A stretch of 64,000 nt of DNA from an uncultured Clostridia bacterium. Lineage in GTDB: Bacteria > Bacillota > Clostridia > Oscillospirales > Ruminococcaceae. Shown here one piece after another: positions 52,896 to 61,090 of this stretch. Under the pieces are notes generated by a model. The model was not told where the DNA came from, ran no database searches, and was given only the letters and a program-made list of their open reading frames with translations. A program made the position numbers and the translations under genes. The stretch is from positions 1 to 64,000 of the forward strand of contig CANQKD010000009.1 in the NCBI GenBank assembly GCA_947624375.1, written 5' to 3'. Each line of letters opens with the position of its first letter. Within the stretch, counting starts at the first letter, position 1.

Positions 52896-54111
52896 AGGCT
52901 AAATACTCCTTTTCATGTTCGGAAAGGCAGGCGCTTGCAGAGTTCACAAGATGTGAAGACCACTGCGCAGCCGTTTCATTGTGATAAATTATGGCGTTTT
53001 TGCCGTCTTTCTCTATACAGACAACTGCATTTTGTATCTTATCGGCGCTGTCAACATCAGCCAGTTCGTTATCAAGCAGATCAAGATTATGCTCGGAGTA
53101 TACTATGCCTTTAAGCAGTGCGGCATAGCCCAGAGCCTTGTTGATAGGAACGCTGTCGGCAACGCGTATCTCGATATATTTTTTTATTCTGAAATGAAAA
53201 AATCCCATAGAAAGAATATGCTCGGTAAGCTTCTTTCTTCTCGTTTCGTCAAGTTCTTTCTCGTCTATAACGCCCTCGCTGAAAAGCTCTTTTGCATTCT
53301 TGCTGCCGACATTTTTAGTTGAGCCGTTATCTGTAAGCAGAATAAGCGGCGTGCTGTAGACCACATTCGCTATCTGCTCATAGCCGAAATCATTTTCAAA
53401 CGAGTGCGGATAAAAACCTGTTCTGTCGGGGTCAAGGTCGTCCCACTCCTGCGTTCTGAAAAGGTGCGGCTTATCGGGAACGTTCGGCAGAGTAGAGCCT
53501 GCGCTGGTCTTGTTTTCCATCATCAGCATAAGTATCGGTGAGATCTTCTGAAGCACGCGGAGCTTTTTTATCAGGTCGCGCTCCGAGCGATAGTCAACAG
53601 ATACCTGTGTAGAAGCGGAAGCGCGCATCATGTATTTTCCGTACTTACCGCTTTGTCTGAAATAAGCGTCCATATACTGATACCGCTTTTTAGGCGACAG
53701 CGGAATATCATCGGGGCGTATCCTGCCCTGTTCTACTTTAGGGAGATTACCGGAAGTTACTATGCGATAGCCTCTCTTTGCAAATTCGGGTTCCCAGAGA
53801 TCTAGAAATTCGCGGTAAGTTTTTTCTATTTCATCAATATCGTGAAACGGCTTTATGCTTATTTCAAACTGACAGGAAGGCTCTAGGCTTACAGAGTAAT
53901 TTTCATTTTCATATCCCACAGGGTAGCCGTCTGTATATATGATATCGGCGTTTATCTGATGAGCGACTTTTTTAATAAGAGAGGTTATCTCATCAAAGCC
54001 TATCTGATCGCCGTTTTTGTCTACAACAAAATGCTCTATTTCAAGCCCCAGATTTTCTGTATCCGTTTCACCGCTTTTTATGTAGCCGTATATATCTTGC
54101 AGAAAACTCAT
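52888..54111 (-). CDS. Glutamate-cysteine ligase-like protein (GCS2/EgtA type)
   Basis: 407 residues. Signs of the GCS2 family: LGLEIEHFVVD at the N-terminus, SLEPSCQFEISIKPF, MRASASTQVSVDYRSE, KLRVLQKISPILM and an ATP-grasp-like C-terminus with YIEIRVADSVP. The enzyme joins glutamate to cysteine with ATP. It follows metI by 27 bp in an operon for cysteine and methionine uptake, which supports a thiol role. No glutathione synthetase, EgtB or EgtD is in the window, so the end product (gamma-Glu-Cys or another peptide) is open. Confidence 0.82.
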   Translation of the reverse strand: MSFLQDIYGYIKSGETDTENLGLEIEHFVVDKNGDQIGFDEITSLIKKVAHQINADIIYTDGYPVGYENENYSVSLEPSCQFEISIKPFHDIDEIEKTYREFLDLWEPEFAKRGYRIVTSGNLPKVEQGRIRPDDIPLSPKKRYQYMDAYFRQSGKYGKYMMRASASTQVSVDYRSERDLIKKLRVLQKISPILMLMMENKTSAGSTLPNVPDKPHLFRTQEWDDLDPDRTGFYPHSFENDFGYEQIANVVYSTPLILLTDNGSTKNVGSKNAKELFSEGVIDEKELDETRRKKLTEHILSMGFFHFRIKKYIEIRVADSVPINKALGYAALLKGIVYSEHNLDLLDNELADVDSADKIQNAVVCIEKDGKNAIIYHNETAAQWSSHLVNSASACLSEHEKEYLAYV

Positions 54112-54138
54112 ATCCTCACATTCTTTCTATAGGTTATT

Positions 54139-54819
54139 TCATGATGCGTATCTTTTATCGGTCTTGTGCGCTATCCAGGTGCCGAGTTCCTGGATTATCT
54201 GAACGATGATAACGGTCAGAAAAACACAGCACCAGGTAACATCGGGATTAAAACGCTGATGACCGTAGCTTATAGCTATCTGCCCGAGACCCGTTCCGCC
54301 TATGGTAGCCGCCATTGCGGAGTAGCCCAGTATCGTCACCATAGAGATCACCGCGCCCACGATAAGTGACGGCTTTGCCTCGGGGAGAAGCACTTTCCAC
54401 ACTATCTGAAAATTGTTCGTTCCCATTGACTGAGCCGCCTCGATAACGCCTGCATCGACTTCTTTCAGAGAGCTTTCTACCATTCTTGCAACATATGGCG
54501 CGGCAGCTATAACAAGCATAACTATCATCGCCTGATTTCCAAGACTTACGCCGACTATAAACTTTGCAACAGGCAGCATCGCCACCATTAGTATAATAAA
54601 CGGTATGCTCCTGAAAAAGTTCACTATCAGGCTTAATATCCTGTTTACAATAAAGATAGGGCGTATGCCGTCCTTGTCCGTAATATTGAGGATAACGCCG
54701 ATAGGAAGCCCTATAACATATGCTATCAGCGATGAGATCACAGTCATATAGACTGTCTCCCATATACCGCGCTGTATTATTCCGTTATCCCAGAGTTTAA
54801 TAAGCATATCAGAAAACAC
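54139..54819 (-). CDS. metI: Methionine ABC transporter permease MetI
   Basis: 226 residues, five or so membrane helices with the ABC importer coupling motif EAAQSMGTNNFQIVWKVLLPEAKPSLI. Matches MetI in length and in sequence such as MLVIAAAPYVARMVE and GGTGLGQIAISYG. It starts 3 bp after metN. It should pass methionine (D or L) delivered by the MetQ domain. Confidence 0.9.
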   Translation of the reverse strand: MFSDMLIKLWDNGIIQRGIWETVYMTVISSLIAYVIGLPIGVILNITDKDGIRPIFIVNRILSLIVNFFRSIPFIILMVAMLPVAKFIVGVSLGNQAMIVMLVIAAAPYVARMVESSLKEVDAGVIEAAQSMGTNNFQIVWKVLLPEAKPSLIVGAVISMVTILGYSAMAATIGGTGLGQIAISYGHQRFNPDVTWCCVFLTVIIVQIIQELGTWIAHKTDKRYAS

Positions 54820-54822
54820 AGG

Positions 54823-55812
54823 CTACACCTCCTCTTGCCATTCAATGCCGCTCTTTTGCAGCCAGGATATCATCTTTTGTGCATCGCGCTCTTCTTTTGG
54901 CAGTTCAATTAGCATCTGCCCATACGCAGCGCCGTCTATCTCTTTTGTATCTGCATAAAGAATATTCACAGGCGCCTGACATTTCAGTATCATCTCGGAT
55001 ATAAGGGGCTTTCCGCCGTATTCGGGATGGAAAGTCAGCCTTATTCTTTTGCCGCCGTGAATGTTGAAATCGTTCTTCTTGCCGGGTAGTATCAGCTCTT
55101 TTGCAATATCGGAATGAGGGTTTATGAACACCTCGCTGACCTTACCATCCTCGACTATTCTGCTTTGATCTAAAACGGCAACTTTGTCACATATCTGATC
55201 TATAACTCTCATCTCGTGAGTTATCACTATAATAGTAACGCCCATTGTGAGGTTTATCTTTTTTAAAAGTTCCAGTATAGATTTTGTGGTATTGGGGTCT
55301 AATGCCGAAGTTGCCTCGTCACAAAGAAGATATTTCGGTTTTGTAGCAAGCGCTCTGGCAATGGCAACGCGCTGTTTTTGTCCGCCGGAAAGCTGCGATG
55401 GATAGGACTTAGCCCTGTCTTTGAGCCCCACAACCTCCAAAAGCTCCAGCGCTCTTTCTTTCGCATCTGCTCTATTTACGCCTGCAACTTCAAGAGGAAA
55501 TGTAACATTTCGCAGCACTGTACGCTGCCCTAGCAGATTAAAACTTTGAAATATCATGCCTATTGATTTGCGAATGTCAAGCAGACGCCTGCGCGAAAGT
55601 TTTGTTATGTCCTCGCCGTCTATGATGACCTGCCCTGCTGTAGGCTTTTCCAGAAGATTTATACATCGCACGAGCGTGCTTTTCCCGGCTCCGGACAAAC
55701 CTATGATACCATATATCTCGCCGTCCTCTACAGACAAGTTTATATCGTCCAGCGCGACAATTTCTTTATCTGCGGTCTTATATGTTTTACCGAGATGCCG
55801 AAGTTCTATCAT
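54823..55812 (-). CDS. metN: Methionine ABC transporter ATP-binding protein MetN
   Basis: 329 residues. Walker A GLSGAGKST, signature LSGGQKQR, Walker B YLLCDEATSALDP, switch ITHEM. The C-terminal ~75 residues form the NIL domain (IRLTFHPEYGGKPLISEMI...), which in MetN binds methionine and shuts the pump. ATG at 55812 with GGAAG upstream; an open extension of 10 codons is not used. Energises MetI. Confidence 0.92.
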   Translation of the reverse strand: MIELRHLGKTYKTADKEIVALDDINLSVEDGEIYGIIGLSGAGKSTLVRCINLLEKPTAGQVIIDGEDITKLSRRRLLDIRKSIGMIFQSFNLLGQRTVLRNVTFPLEVAGVNRADAKERALELLEVVGLKDRAKSYPSQLSGGQKQRVAIARALATKPKYLLCDEATSALDPNTTKSILELLKKINLTMGVTIIVITHEMRVIDQICDKVAVLDQSRIVEDGKVSEVFINPHSDIAKELILPGKKNDFNIHGGKRIRLTFHPEYGGKPLISEMILKCQAPVNILYADTKEIDGAAYGQMLIELPKEERDAQKMISWLQKSGIEWQEEV

Positions 55813-55865
55813 AAATATCTTCCTTTCTTCCCCGGGAGACAAGAGCCTCCCGGAGAGAGTGGATT

Positions 55866-57533
55866 TTACTGAATAGGCACTATGCCTGCGCCAGTCTGCT
55901 CGTTGTACTTTTCTACCGCTCCGTCTTTAAGAGCCGCTACAAGAGCCTGAACGGCAGGGTCATTCTCATCACCGTTTCGCACGGCGACAATGTTCGCATA
56001 GGTCTGAGCCGCATCGCCCGAAGCATCTTCAATAGCGAGTGCATCGGTAGTTTTAAGACCTGCGCCGAGAGCATAGTTGTAGTTTATAACTGCTATAGTT
56101 CCGTCGTCGCTGTTTTTCAGCAAAGATGGTATAGCATCAGCCTGCGCCGCCTGAATGTTATAACCGTTGTCGTCTTCTATATCCAGAACAGTTACACCCG
56201 ATTCAACAGATGCATCAGCAGGCAGTTCTACCAAGCCCTCCTGCGCAAGAAGAAGCAGAGCTCTTGTCTGGTTTGAGTCATCATCGGGTACTATGATAGC
56301 CGCGCCTTTTGCAAGGTCTTTAAGGTCTGTAACGCTGAAGCTGTAAATGCCGAACGGTTCATAATGTATAGAGCCTGCCGAAACCAAGTCTGTGCCGTTA
56401 GATTCATTGAAGCTGTTAAGATACGGCGTATGCTGAAAGTAGTTTGCGTCCAGCGTGCCGTCCTGCAAAGCGGTGTTGGGAAGAACGTAATCATCATATA
56501 TAACTATGTCAAGATCTATTCCCTGCTCGGCAAGCTCGGGCTTTACCAGTTCCAGTATCTCAGCGTGCGGAGTGGAGCTTGCGCCAACGGTTAGTTTAAC
56601 GCTCTCAGGCGTGCTGCTGTCGTCAGTCGTGCTGTCGCTTGCTGTAGTACCGCCGCCCTCAACAACAAGGCTTTCCTCATACTCTGTACCGTATGTATCT
56701 TTCAGTGTTTCCTCGTAATCTTTATGGAAGAAGTTTTCTGATGCCAAAGACTTTATTTCGTCGTTTATCCAGTTAAGCAGCGTTTCATTGCCCTTTGATA
56801 CTGCCGGAGCTATAGTATCCTGACTGCCGAGTGACGGTATGCCCACCGTATAGCCGGGGTTTTGCAGTGCATACGCTATGACCTCGGTGTTGTCGTTTGC
56901 CCATGCAGCTGCGTTGCCGTTTTCAAGCGCATTTTTGGCATTTGCGTAAGTATCGTATTTTTGCAGCTTTATCCCGGGGTTGTTCTTGATAAGATAATCT
57001 TCGGCGGTAGTGCCTGATATTACAATTACTTCATCATCTTCGCCGAGCTGCGACAGGTCGGTTATTACTCTGCTGTCGGGAGAGACCACGCCCAAAGCAA
57101 CATTCATATACGGAAGCGCAAAATCGACTTTTTCGGCGCGCTCATCGGTAACGGTAAAGTTTGCAAGAACAATATCTACCTTGCCTGTTTCAAGATATTC
57201 TACCCTGTTTGCAGCCTCTGTAGAAACGAAGTTTACCTCAACGCCGAGATCCTGACCTATGCGGCGTGCAAAATATACGTCATAGCCTTGATATTCGCCG
57301 TTCTCATCTACATATCCGAACGGATTCTTATCCGAAAAAACACCTATATTTACCTTGCCGCTTGACTTTATTTCGTCAAGTGTGCGGTAAACTACCGACG
57401 ACTTATCTTCCCCTGTGCTGTTTGCGGCAGTGCTGTTTGAAGCAGTGCTGCTGTCACCTTTGCCGCATGATGCCAGCGAAAGAGCCAGCGTTGATGCGAG
57501 TATCAGTGAAAAAATATTTTTTATCTTTTTCAT
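55866..57533 (-). CDS. Double substrate-binding lipoprotein: polar amino acid domain fused to MetQ domain
   Basis: 555 residues. Lipobox LSLASCGKG (Cys23). Residues about 45-290 are a family 3 amino-acid binding domain (VNIGVFSDKNPFGYVDENGEYQGYDVYFARRIGQDLG, FALPYMNVALGVV), as in cystine TcyA. After a Thr/Ser/Asp linker (about 292-310), residues about 312-555 are an NlpA/MetQ domain (LTVGASSTPHAEIL, NTALQDGTLDANYFQHTPYL, VAVRNGDENDPAVQALV). The gene lies between the polar amino acid ABC genes and metNI, so one lipoprotein seems to feed two transporters. ATG at 57533 after AGGAGG. Confidence 0.88.
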   Translation of the reverse strand: MKKIKNIFSLILASTLALSLASCGKGDSSTASNSTAANSTGEDKSSVVYRTLDEIKSSGKVNIGVFSDKNPFGYVDENGEYQGYDVYFARRIGQDLGVEVNFVSTEAANRVEYLETGKVDIVLANFTVTDERAEKVDFALPYMNVALGVVSPDSRVITDLSQLGEDDEVIVISGTTAEDYLIKNNPGIKLQKYDTYANAKNALENGNAAAWANDNTEVIAYALQNPGYTVGIPSLGSQDTIAPAVSKGNETLLNWINDEIKSLASENFFHKDYEETLKDTYGTEYEESLVVEGGGTTASDSTTDDSSTPESVKLTVGASSTPHAEILELVKPELAEQGIDLDIVIYDDYVLPNTALQDGTLDANYFQHTPYLNSFNESNGTDLVSAGSIHYEPFGIYSFSVTDLKDLAKGAAIIVPDDDSNQTRALLLLAQEGLVELPADASVESGVTVLDIEDDNGYNIQAAQADAIPSLLKNSDDGTIAVINYNYALGAGLKTTDALAIEDASGDAAQTYANIVAVRNGDENDPAVQALVAALKDGAVEKYNEQTGAGIVPIQ

Positions 57534-57552
57534 AATTATTTCCTCCTTGGGT

Positions 57553-58320
57553 CTATGCCCTGTTAGTTGTTGAGCGATCGCGCTCAAATGTGAATGTATT
57601 TAAAAATTGTTTTGCCTTATCGGTTTTTGGGTGGTCGAAAAATTCATCTGGCGCTGCCTGCTCTATTATCTGCCCGTCGTCAAAGAAAACTATCCTGTCA
57701 GCCACAGCCCTTGCAAACTGCATTTCATGCGTAACGACAAGCATTGTTTTTCCTGCGTTCGCCAGATCTAAGATCACCTCTAAGACCTCTCTGACCATTT
57801 GCGGGTCAAGCGCGGCAGTAACTTCATCAAACAAAAGTATCTCGGGGTGCATACACAAGGCTCTTACAATGGCTGTTCTTTGCTTTTGTCCGCCCGAAAG
57901 CTGCCTAGGATAGCTGTCTGCTTTGCTTTCAAGACCCACTCTTTTCAGCAGTGCAAGCGCTTCTTCTCTGACTTCGCTCTTTTTTCGCCCCTGCGCTTTC
58001 ACGGGGGCTAACATAACATTGTCAAGCACCGTCATATGCGGAAAAAGCTCATAGTTTTGAAAAACCATTCCTATCTTCTGCCTTATCTCATGCAGATCCT
58101 TGCTGTTTTTTGATACCGTATTGCCGTGCAGTTTTATCTCTCCGCCCTGAATAGTTTCCAGGGCGTTTATACATCGCAGCAGCGTACTCTTGCCGCAGCC
58201 GCTCGGCCCTATGATAACTACGACCTCGCCTTCATGCACCGTCAGGCTGAGATCCTCAATGACCGTTACGGTGTCAAAGACCTTATGCAGGTGCGATATC
58301 TCTAAAATAACTTGTGACAT
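57553..58320 (-). CDS. Amino acid ABC transporter ATP-binding protein (TcyC/GlnQ type)
   Basis: 255 residues. Walker A GPSGCGKST, GMVFQNYELFPHMTVLDNV, signature LSGGQKQR, Walker B ILLFDEVTAALDP and VVTHEMQFAR. The Asp-Glu-Val form of Walker B is a normal variant. It is 4 bp after its permease partner. Likely imports cystine or another polar amino acid, given the operon and its leader. Confidence 0.9.
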   Translation of the reverse strand: MSQVILEISHLHKVFDTVTVIEDLSLTVHEGEVVVIIGPSGCGKSTLLRCINALETIQGGEIKLHGNTVSKNSKDLHEIRQKIGMVFQNYELFPHMTVLDNVMLAPVKAQGRKKSEVREEALALLKRVGLESKADSYPRQLSGGQKQRTAIVRALCMHPEILLFDEVTAALDPQMVREVLEVILDLANAGKTMLVVTHEMQFARAVADRIVFFDDGQIIEQAAPDEFFDHPKTDKAKQFLNTFTFERDRSTTNRA

Positions 58321-58324
58321 ACGG

Positions 58325-58999
58325 TCACCTCCATCTTTTTTCTAGTTTTCTTGCCAGCAGACTTATCGGCCAGCAAGCCAGAAAATACATAACAAATACT
58401 GTAAGATACACGCCAAAGGCTGCGTTTTTGCTGCTCATGCGGTTGGCTTCGATTATTTGCTGCGCTACCTTTATTATCTCTACAACGCCTATCATCAGCA
58501 CAAGACTGGTGGTCTTTATCATTCTTGTAACAAGGTTTATTGACAGCGGTATCAGCCTGCGTATCGCCTGCGGAAGTATCACATACAGATATACCTGTGC
58601 TTTCCCGAGCCCCAGCGCAAATGCGCTTTCATACTGATGTGCGGATATACTTATCAGCGCACCTCTTACAAGGTCGCTCATCTCTGCCGTGCCCCACAGC
58701 GAAAAAACAATTACCGATGCCGTCTCGCCCGAAAGATTCCAGCCGAAAGAGCGTGTTGTGCCGAAGTAAACTATAAAAAGCAAAACCAGCTGCGGCATTA
58801 TGCGTATCACTTCAAGATAAGAGCGCATCACGGCTTTTATAAACAAATTATTATGGTGCCAAAGTATTCCCAGCACAGTTCCTAAAATTATGCTTATCAG
58901 TACAGACATCAGGCTTATCTTCAAAGCAACGCCCAGACCGCCTAGAAGTCTTAAAAAGTTTTTGCCTTTCAAAAGTACGTCAAACCCCATATCCGGCAT
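58325..58999 (-). CDS. Polar amino acid ABC transporter permease
   Basis: 224 residues with about five helices and the EAA loop SAFALGLGKAQVYLYVILPQAIRRLIP. It overlaps the upstream permease gene by 20 bp. Pairs with it as a heterodimeric membrane part, as in HisQM or TcyBL-type importers. Confidence 0.88.
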   Translation of the reverse strand: MPDMGFDVLLKGKNFLRLLGGLGVALKISLMSVLISIILGTVLGILWHHNNLFIKAVMRSYLEVIRIMPQLVLLFIVYFGTTRSFGWNLSGETASVIVFSLWGTAEMSDLVRGALISISAHQYESAFALGLGKAQVYLYVILPQAIRRLIPLSINLVTRMIKTTSLVLMIGVVEIIKVAQQIIEANRMSSKNAAFGVYLTVFVMYFLACWPISLLARKLEKRWR

Positions 59000-59639
59000 G
59001 GCGCAGTCTCCTTTCTATAAGGCTGCCTATAACAGATACCGGCAGCAGTATAAGCAGATAGAAAACCACCAAAAGGAAAAGGCTTTCTGTTGTGTTGTAG
59101 TACAGCCCTATAAGGTCTTTTGCGGTAAACATCAGATCCATAAGACTTATTGCCGAGAACACGCTTGTTTCCTTCAAAAGAAAGATAACATTTGCTATCA
59201 GGGCAGGTGCGCTTATAGATATAGCCTGCGGAAGAAGAACGTATCTCACGGTCTGCAATTTGCTCAGACCCAGGCTGTATGCGCTTTCTTCCTGTATAAC
59301 ATCTATAGCCTCAACGCCGCTTCTGAAAGCCTCTGCCATGTAGCTTCCGCCAAGAAACGCAAGACCTGCTATGCCGCACATCTGCGCGTCGGTGCGTATG
59401 CCTATCTTCGGCAAGCCATAATAGATGAAAAACAGCTGTATCAGCAGCGGCGTGCTGCGGCTGATCTCAATGTATACGGAAACTATTCTTCTGAGCACGG
59501 GTATTTTGAAATATACTATCGTTTCACAGACCAGACCTATTATTATGGCTGCCGCGATACCTAAAAAACCGATCTTGACGGTAAGCAAAGCTGCCTCGCT
59601 GTACAGCGGTATATATTGCTTTATGAATTCCTTATCCAC
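58980..59639 (-). CDS. Polar amino acid ABC transporter permease
   Basis: 219 residues. Coupling motif ESAYSLGLSKLQTVRYVLLPQAISISAP. First structural gene of the sulfur operon. GTG start at 59639, because GGAGGTG lies 7-8 bases upstream. The open frame goes on to 59675, but that part lies in the terminator and ribosome-site region. Probable cystine or related amino acid uptake. Confidence 0.86.
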   Translation of the reverse strand: MDKEFIKQYIPLYSEAALLTVKIGFLGIAAAIIIGLVCETIVYFKIPVLRRIVSVYIEISRSTPLLIQLFFIYYGLPKIGIRTDAQMCGIAGLAFLGGSYMAEAFRSGVEAIDVIQEESAYSLGLSKLQTVRYVLLPQAISISAPALIANVIFLLKETSVFSAISLMDLMFTAKDLIGLYYNTTESLFLLVVFYLLILLPVSVIGSLIERRLRHAGYGV

Positions 59640-59657
59640 TCTGTCACCTCCGTGAAT

Positions 59658-59683
59658 AAAAAAACGGGCGCTCAAAGCTCCCG
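59658..59683 (-). terminator. Attenuator terminator of the sulfur operon
   Basis: Minus strand CGGGAGC (59683-59677), loop TTTGA, GCGCCCG (59671-59665), then seven T bases (59664-59658). One A/G mismatch in the stem. It lies between the leader peptide and the first permease gene. Confidence 0.75.
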
Positions 59684-59780
59684 GGCAAATGGCACTATCG
59701 GCATAAAAAACTAATGCCGCATCGTTTTGAGGCGCGCGGAAATACAGTCGAACGCCCCAGCCATATCATATGCCCGGGAG
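59678..59780 (-). promoter_or_regulatory. Antiterminator arms of the sulfur-operon leader
   Basis: CTCCCGGGCA (minus, 59780-59771), inside the leader peptide frame 14 bases after the second Cys codon, is fully complementary to TGCCCGGGAG (59687-59678), which holds the 5' half of the terminator stem. The two structures exclude each other. A small hairpin (59699-59704 with 59714-59719) sits at the leader stop codon. Confidence 0.65.
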
Positions 59781-59833
59781 TAAAACATTCGACAGCACAT
59801 CATGCTATGTCTGTTTATAACTACATTGTGCAT
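59711..59833 (-). CDS. Leader peptide with Met-Met-Cys-Cys codons
   Basis: A 40-codon frame with a very strong ribosome site, AAAGGAGGTG (59849-59840), 6 bases before the ATG. It reads MHNVVINRHSMMCCRMFYSR..., with Met11, Met12, Cys13, Cys14 and Met16, and later Cys30. It ends at TAG just before the terminator. A ribosome stalled at Cys13 or Cys14 should leave the downstream antiterminator arm free; a ribosome that runs on should cover it. This is the classic layout of amino acid attenuation, here for cysteine and perhaps methionine. The mechanism is inferred from geometry. Confidence 0.7.
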   Translation of the reverse strand: MHNVVINRHSMMCCRMFYSRAYDMAGAFDCISARLKTMRH

Positions 59834-59864
59834 GACCTGCACCTCCTTTGTTTTCGCTGCTATT

Positions 59865-59893
59865 ATTATACTCCCAAACGGGGAGTTTGTAAA
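59865..59893 (-). promoter_or_regulatory. Promoter of the sulfur operon
   Basis: Minus strand TTTACA (59893-59888), 17 bases, TATAAT (59870-59865). The spacer holds the inverted repeat CTCCC-aaac-GGGGAG, a possible operator. Confidence 0.75.
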
Positions 59894-59939
59894 TTCGTTA
59901 GTTTTTATCATCGGCGATAAGAAAAGATTATCACGCGCT

Positions 59940-60845
59940 CTACAGCTCTTTGTATTTCATAAGCTGCTCTACATATTTTCTTCCGTATGCAGATAGCGCG
60001 CTGCCCTTTCTTGTTATGTAGCCTATGGTTAGCGGATCCTCCTCTGTCAGTTTTATAGCTGTAAGCCCCTGCAATACCGCATCAGCTTCCGAGAGCATAC
60101 CCGAACCTATGGAATAACCGTTCAGCTTTGCTATAAGCTCCATGGTCGTCGCCCTGTCATCGGAACGTATCATTTTTTCAAAGTCGTAGTCTGCCATTGC
60201 CTCTTCGGTAAGATAAAAGTTGCTGTCATTGGTCTGGTCAAAAGAAATGCAGGGGTAGTCTTTCATATCTTCAATAGAGAGCTCACTCTTTCCTGCAAAG
60301 GGGTGATCTTTCCACACATATACATATGTATCTCTTTTCATAAGCGGCGTAAATTCAAGCTGATAGTCGCGAAACAGCTTTTTTATAAGCGCCTCGTTCG
60401 AGCCCGAAAATGAAACTATGCCGACCTCGCTTTTTAAGTTTCTGACATCTTCAAGCACTTCTTTTGTCTTAGTTTCGTGAACGGAAAAGATATACTTTTC
60501 GGGTGCCATTTCCTTTATAACATCTGTAAATGCCTTTATTGCAAAGTTGTAATGCTGTGTAGATACCGAGAAACGCTCTTTATCGCAGCCCGTTGTGAGA
60601 TACCGCTGCTCTAAAACCTCATACTGACCCACAGCATTTTTGACGTATGAAAGAAACTCCCTGCCTGCATCGGTAAGAGAAATGCCTTTGTTCGTCCTTT
60701 CAAAAATAAGTATGCCTATCTCTTCTTCCAGCTCATGTATGCTAGCCGAAAGCGCAGGCTGCGAAACATACAATTTTGTCGATGCCTCACGCATGGAGGA
60801 AGATGCGGCGATCTCCAGCACATATTTCAGCTGATTTATGTTCAT
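59940..60845 (-). CDS. LysR-family transcriptional regulator
   Basis: 301 residues: an N-terminal winged helix (MNINQLKYVLEIAASSSMREASTKLYVSQPALSASIHELEEEIG) and a C-terminal periplasmic-binding-like effector domain (about 92-295). LysR proteins of this type (CysB, MetR, CysR) often control sulfur genes. It lies directly upstream of the uptake operon and divergent from the mnmA operon. A shared motif next to both its own and the divergent promoter supports autoregulation and cross-control. Confidence 0.87.
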   Translation of the reverse strand: MNINQLKYVLEIAASSSMREASTKLYVSQPALSASIHELEEEIGILIFERTNKGISLTDAGREFLSYVKNAVGQYEVLEQRYLTTGCDKERFSVSTQHYNFAIKAFTDVIKEMAPEKYIFSVHETKTKEVLEDVRNLKSEVGIVSFSGSNEALIKKLFRDYQLEFTPLMKRDTYVYVWKDHPFAGKSELSIEDMKDYPCISFDQTNDSNFYLTEEAMADYDFEKMIRSDDRATTMELIAKLNGYSIGSGMLSEADAVLQGLTAIKLTEEDPLTIGYITRKGSALSAYGRKYVEQLMKYKEL

Positions 60846-60870
60846 ACTGTATCACCTCGCGATTTTGTCT

Positions 60871-60901
60871 ACTATACCTATATGTTTAATATGCTTAGTA
60901 T
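60871..60901. promoter_or_regulatory. Candidate LysR operator, site 1
   Basis: ACTATACCTATATGTTTAAT and ATGCTTAGTAT at 60871-60901. It overlaps and follows the -10 of the lysR promoter and nearly matches site 2. Confidence 0.6.
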
Positions 60902-60925
60902 ATCACAAGGCTTTCGGTATGTCAA
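60897..60925 (-). promoter_or_regulatory. Promoter of the lysR gene
   Basis: Minus strand TTGACA (60925-60920), 17 bases, TATACT (60902-60897). Confidence 0.75.
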
Positions 60926-61002
60926 GAGAGCATCACTAAAATAAAAAATACCGATATTTAAGCATCAAGTGATAGGACAAATCTATAAAAAGTTATTCAC
61001 AC

Positions 61003-61031
61003 TTGACAAACTGACGGTATAGTGGTACAAT
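61003..61031 (+). promoter_or_regulatory. Promoter of the HD-mnmA-thiF operon
   Basis: TTGACA (61003-61008), 17 bases, TACAAT (61026-61031). Confidence 0.8.
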
Positions 61032-61040
61032 TATAATCCA

Positions 61041-61070
61041 TAGTATACTTATATGTTTTATATACTATTT
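61041..61070. promoter_or_regulatory. Candidate LysR operator, site 2
   Basis: TAGTATACTTATATGTTTTA and TATACTATTT at 61041-61070, about 9 bases after the -10. Differs from site 1 at only a few positions. It is partly palindromic around the central TATATGTTTTATATA. Confidence 0.6.
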
Positions 61071-61090
61071 GTAAAAAAGGAGTAATACAT

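Noticed and set aside
59640..59893. SAM riboswitch or T-box in the sulfur-operon leader
   Set aside because: No T-box sequence or S-box core could be found. A translated Met/Cys leader with alternative stems explains the region better.
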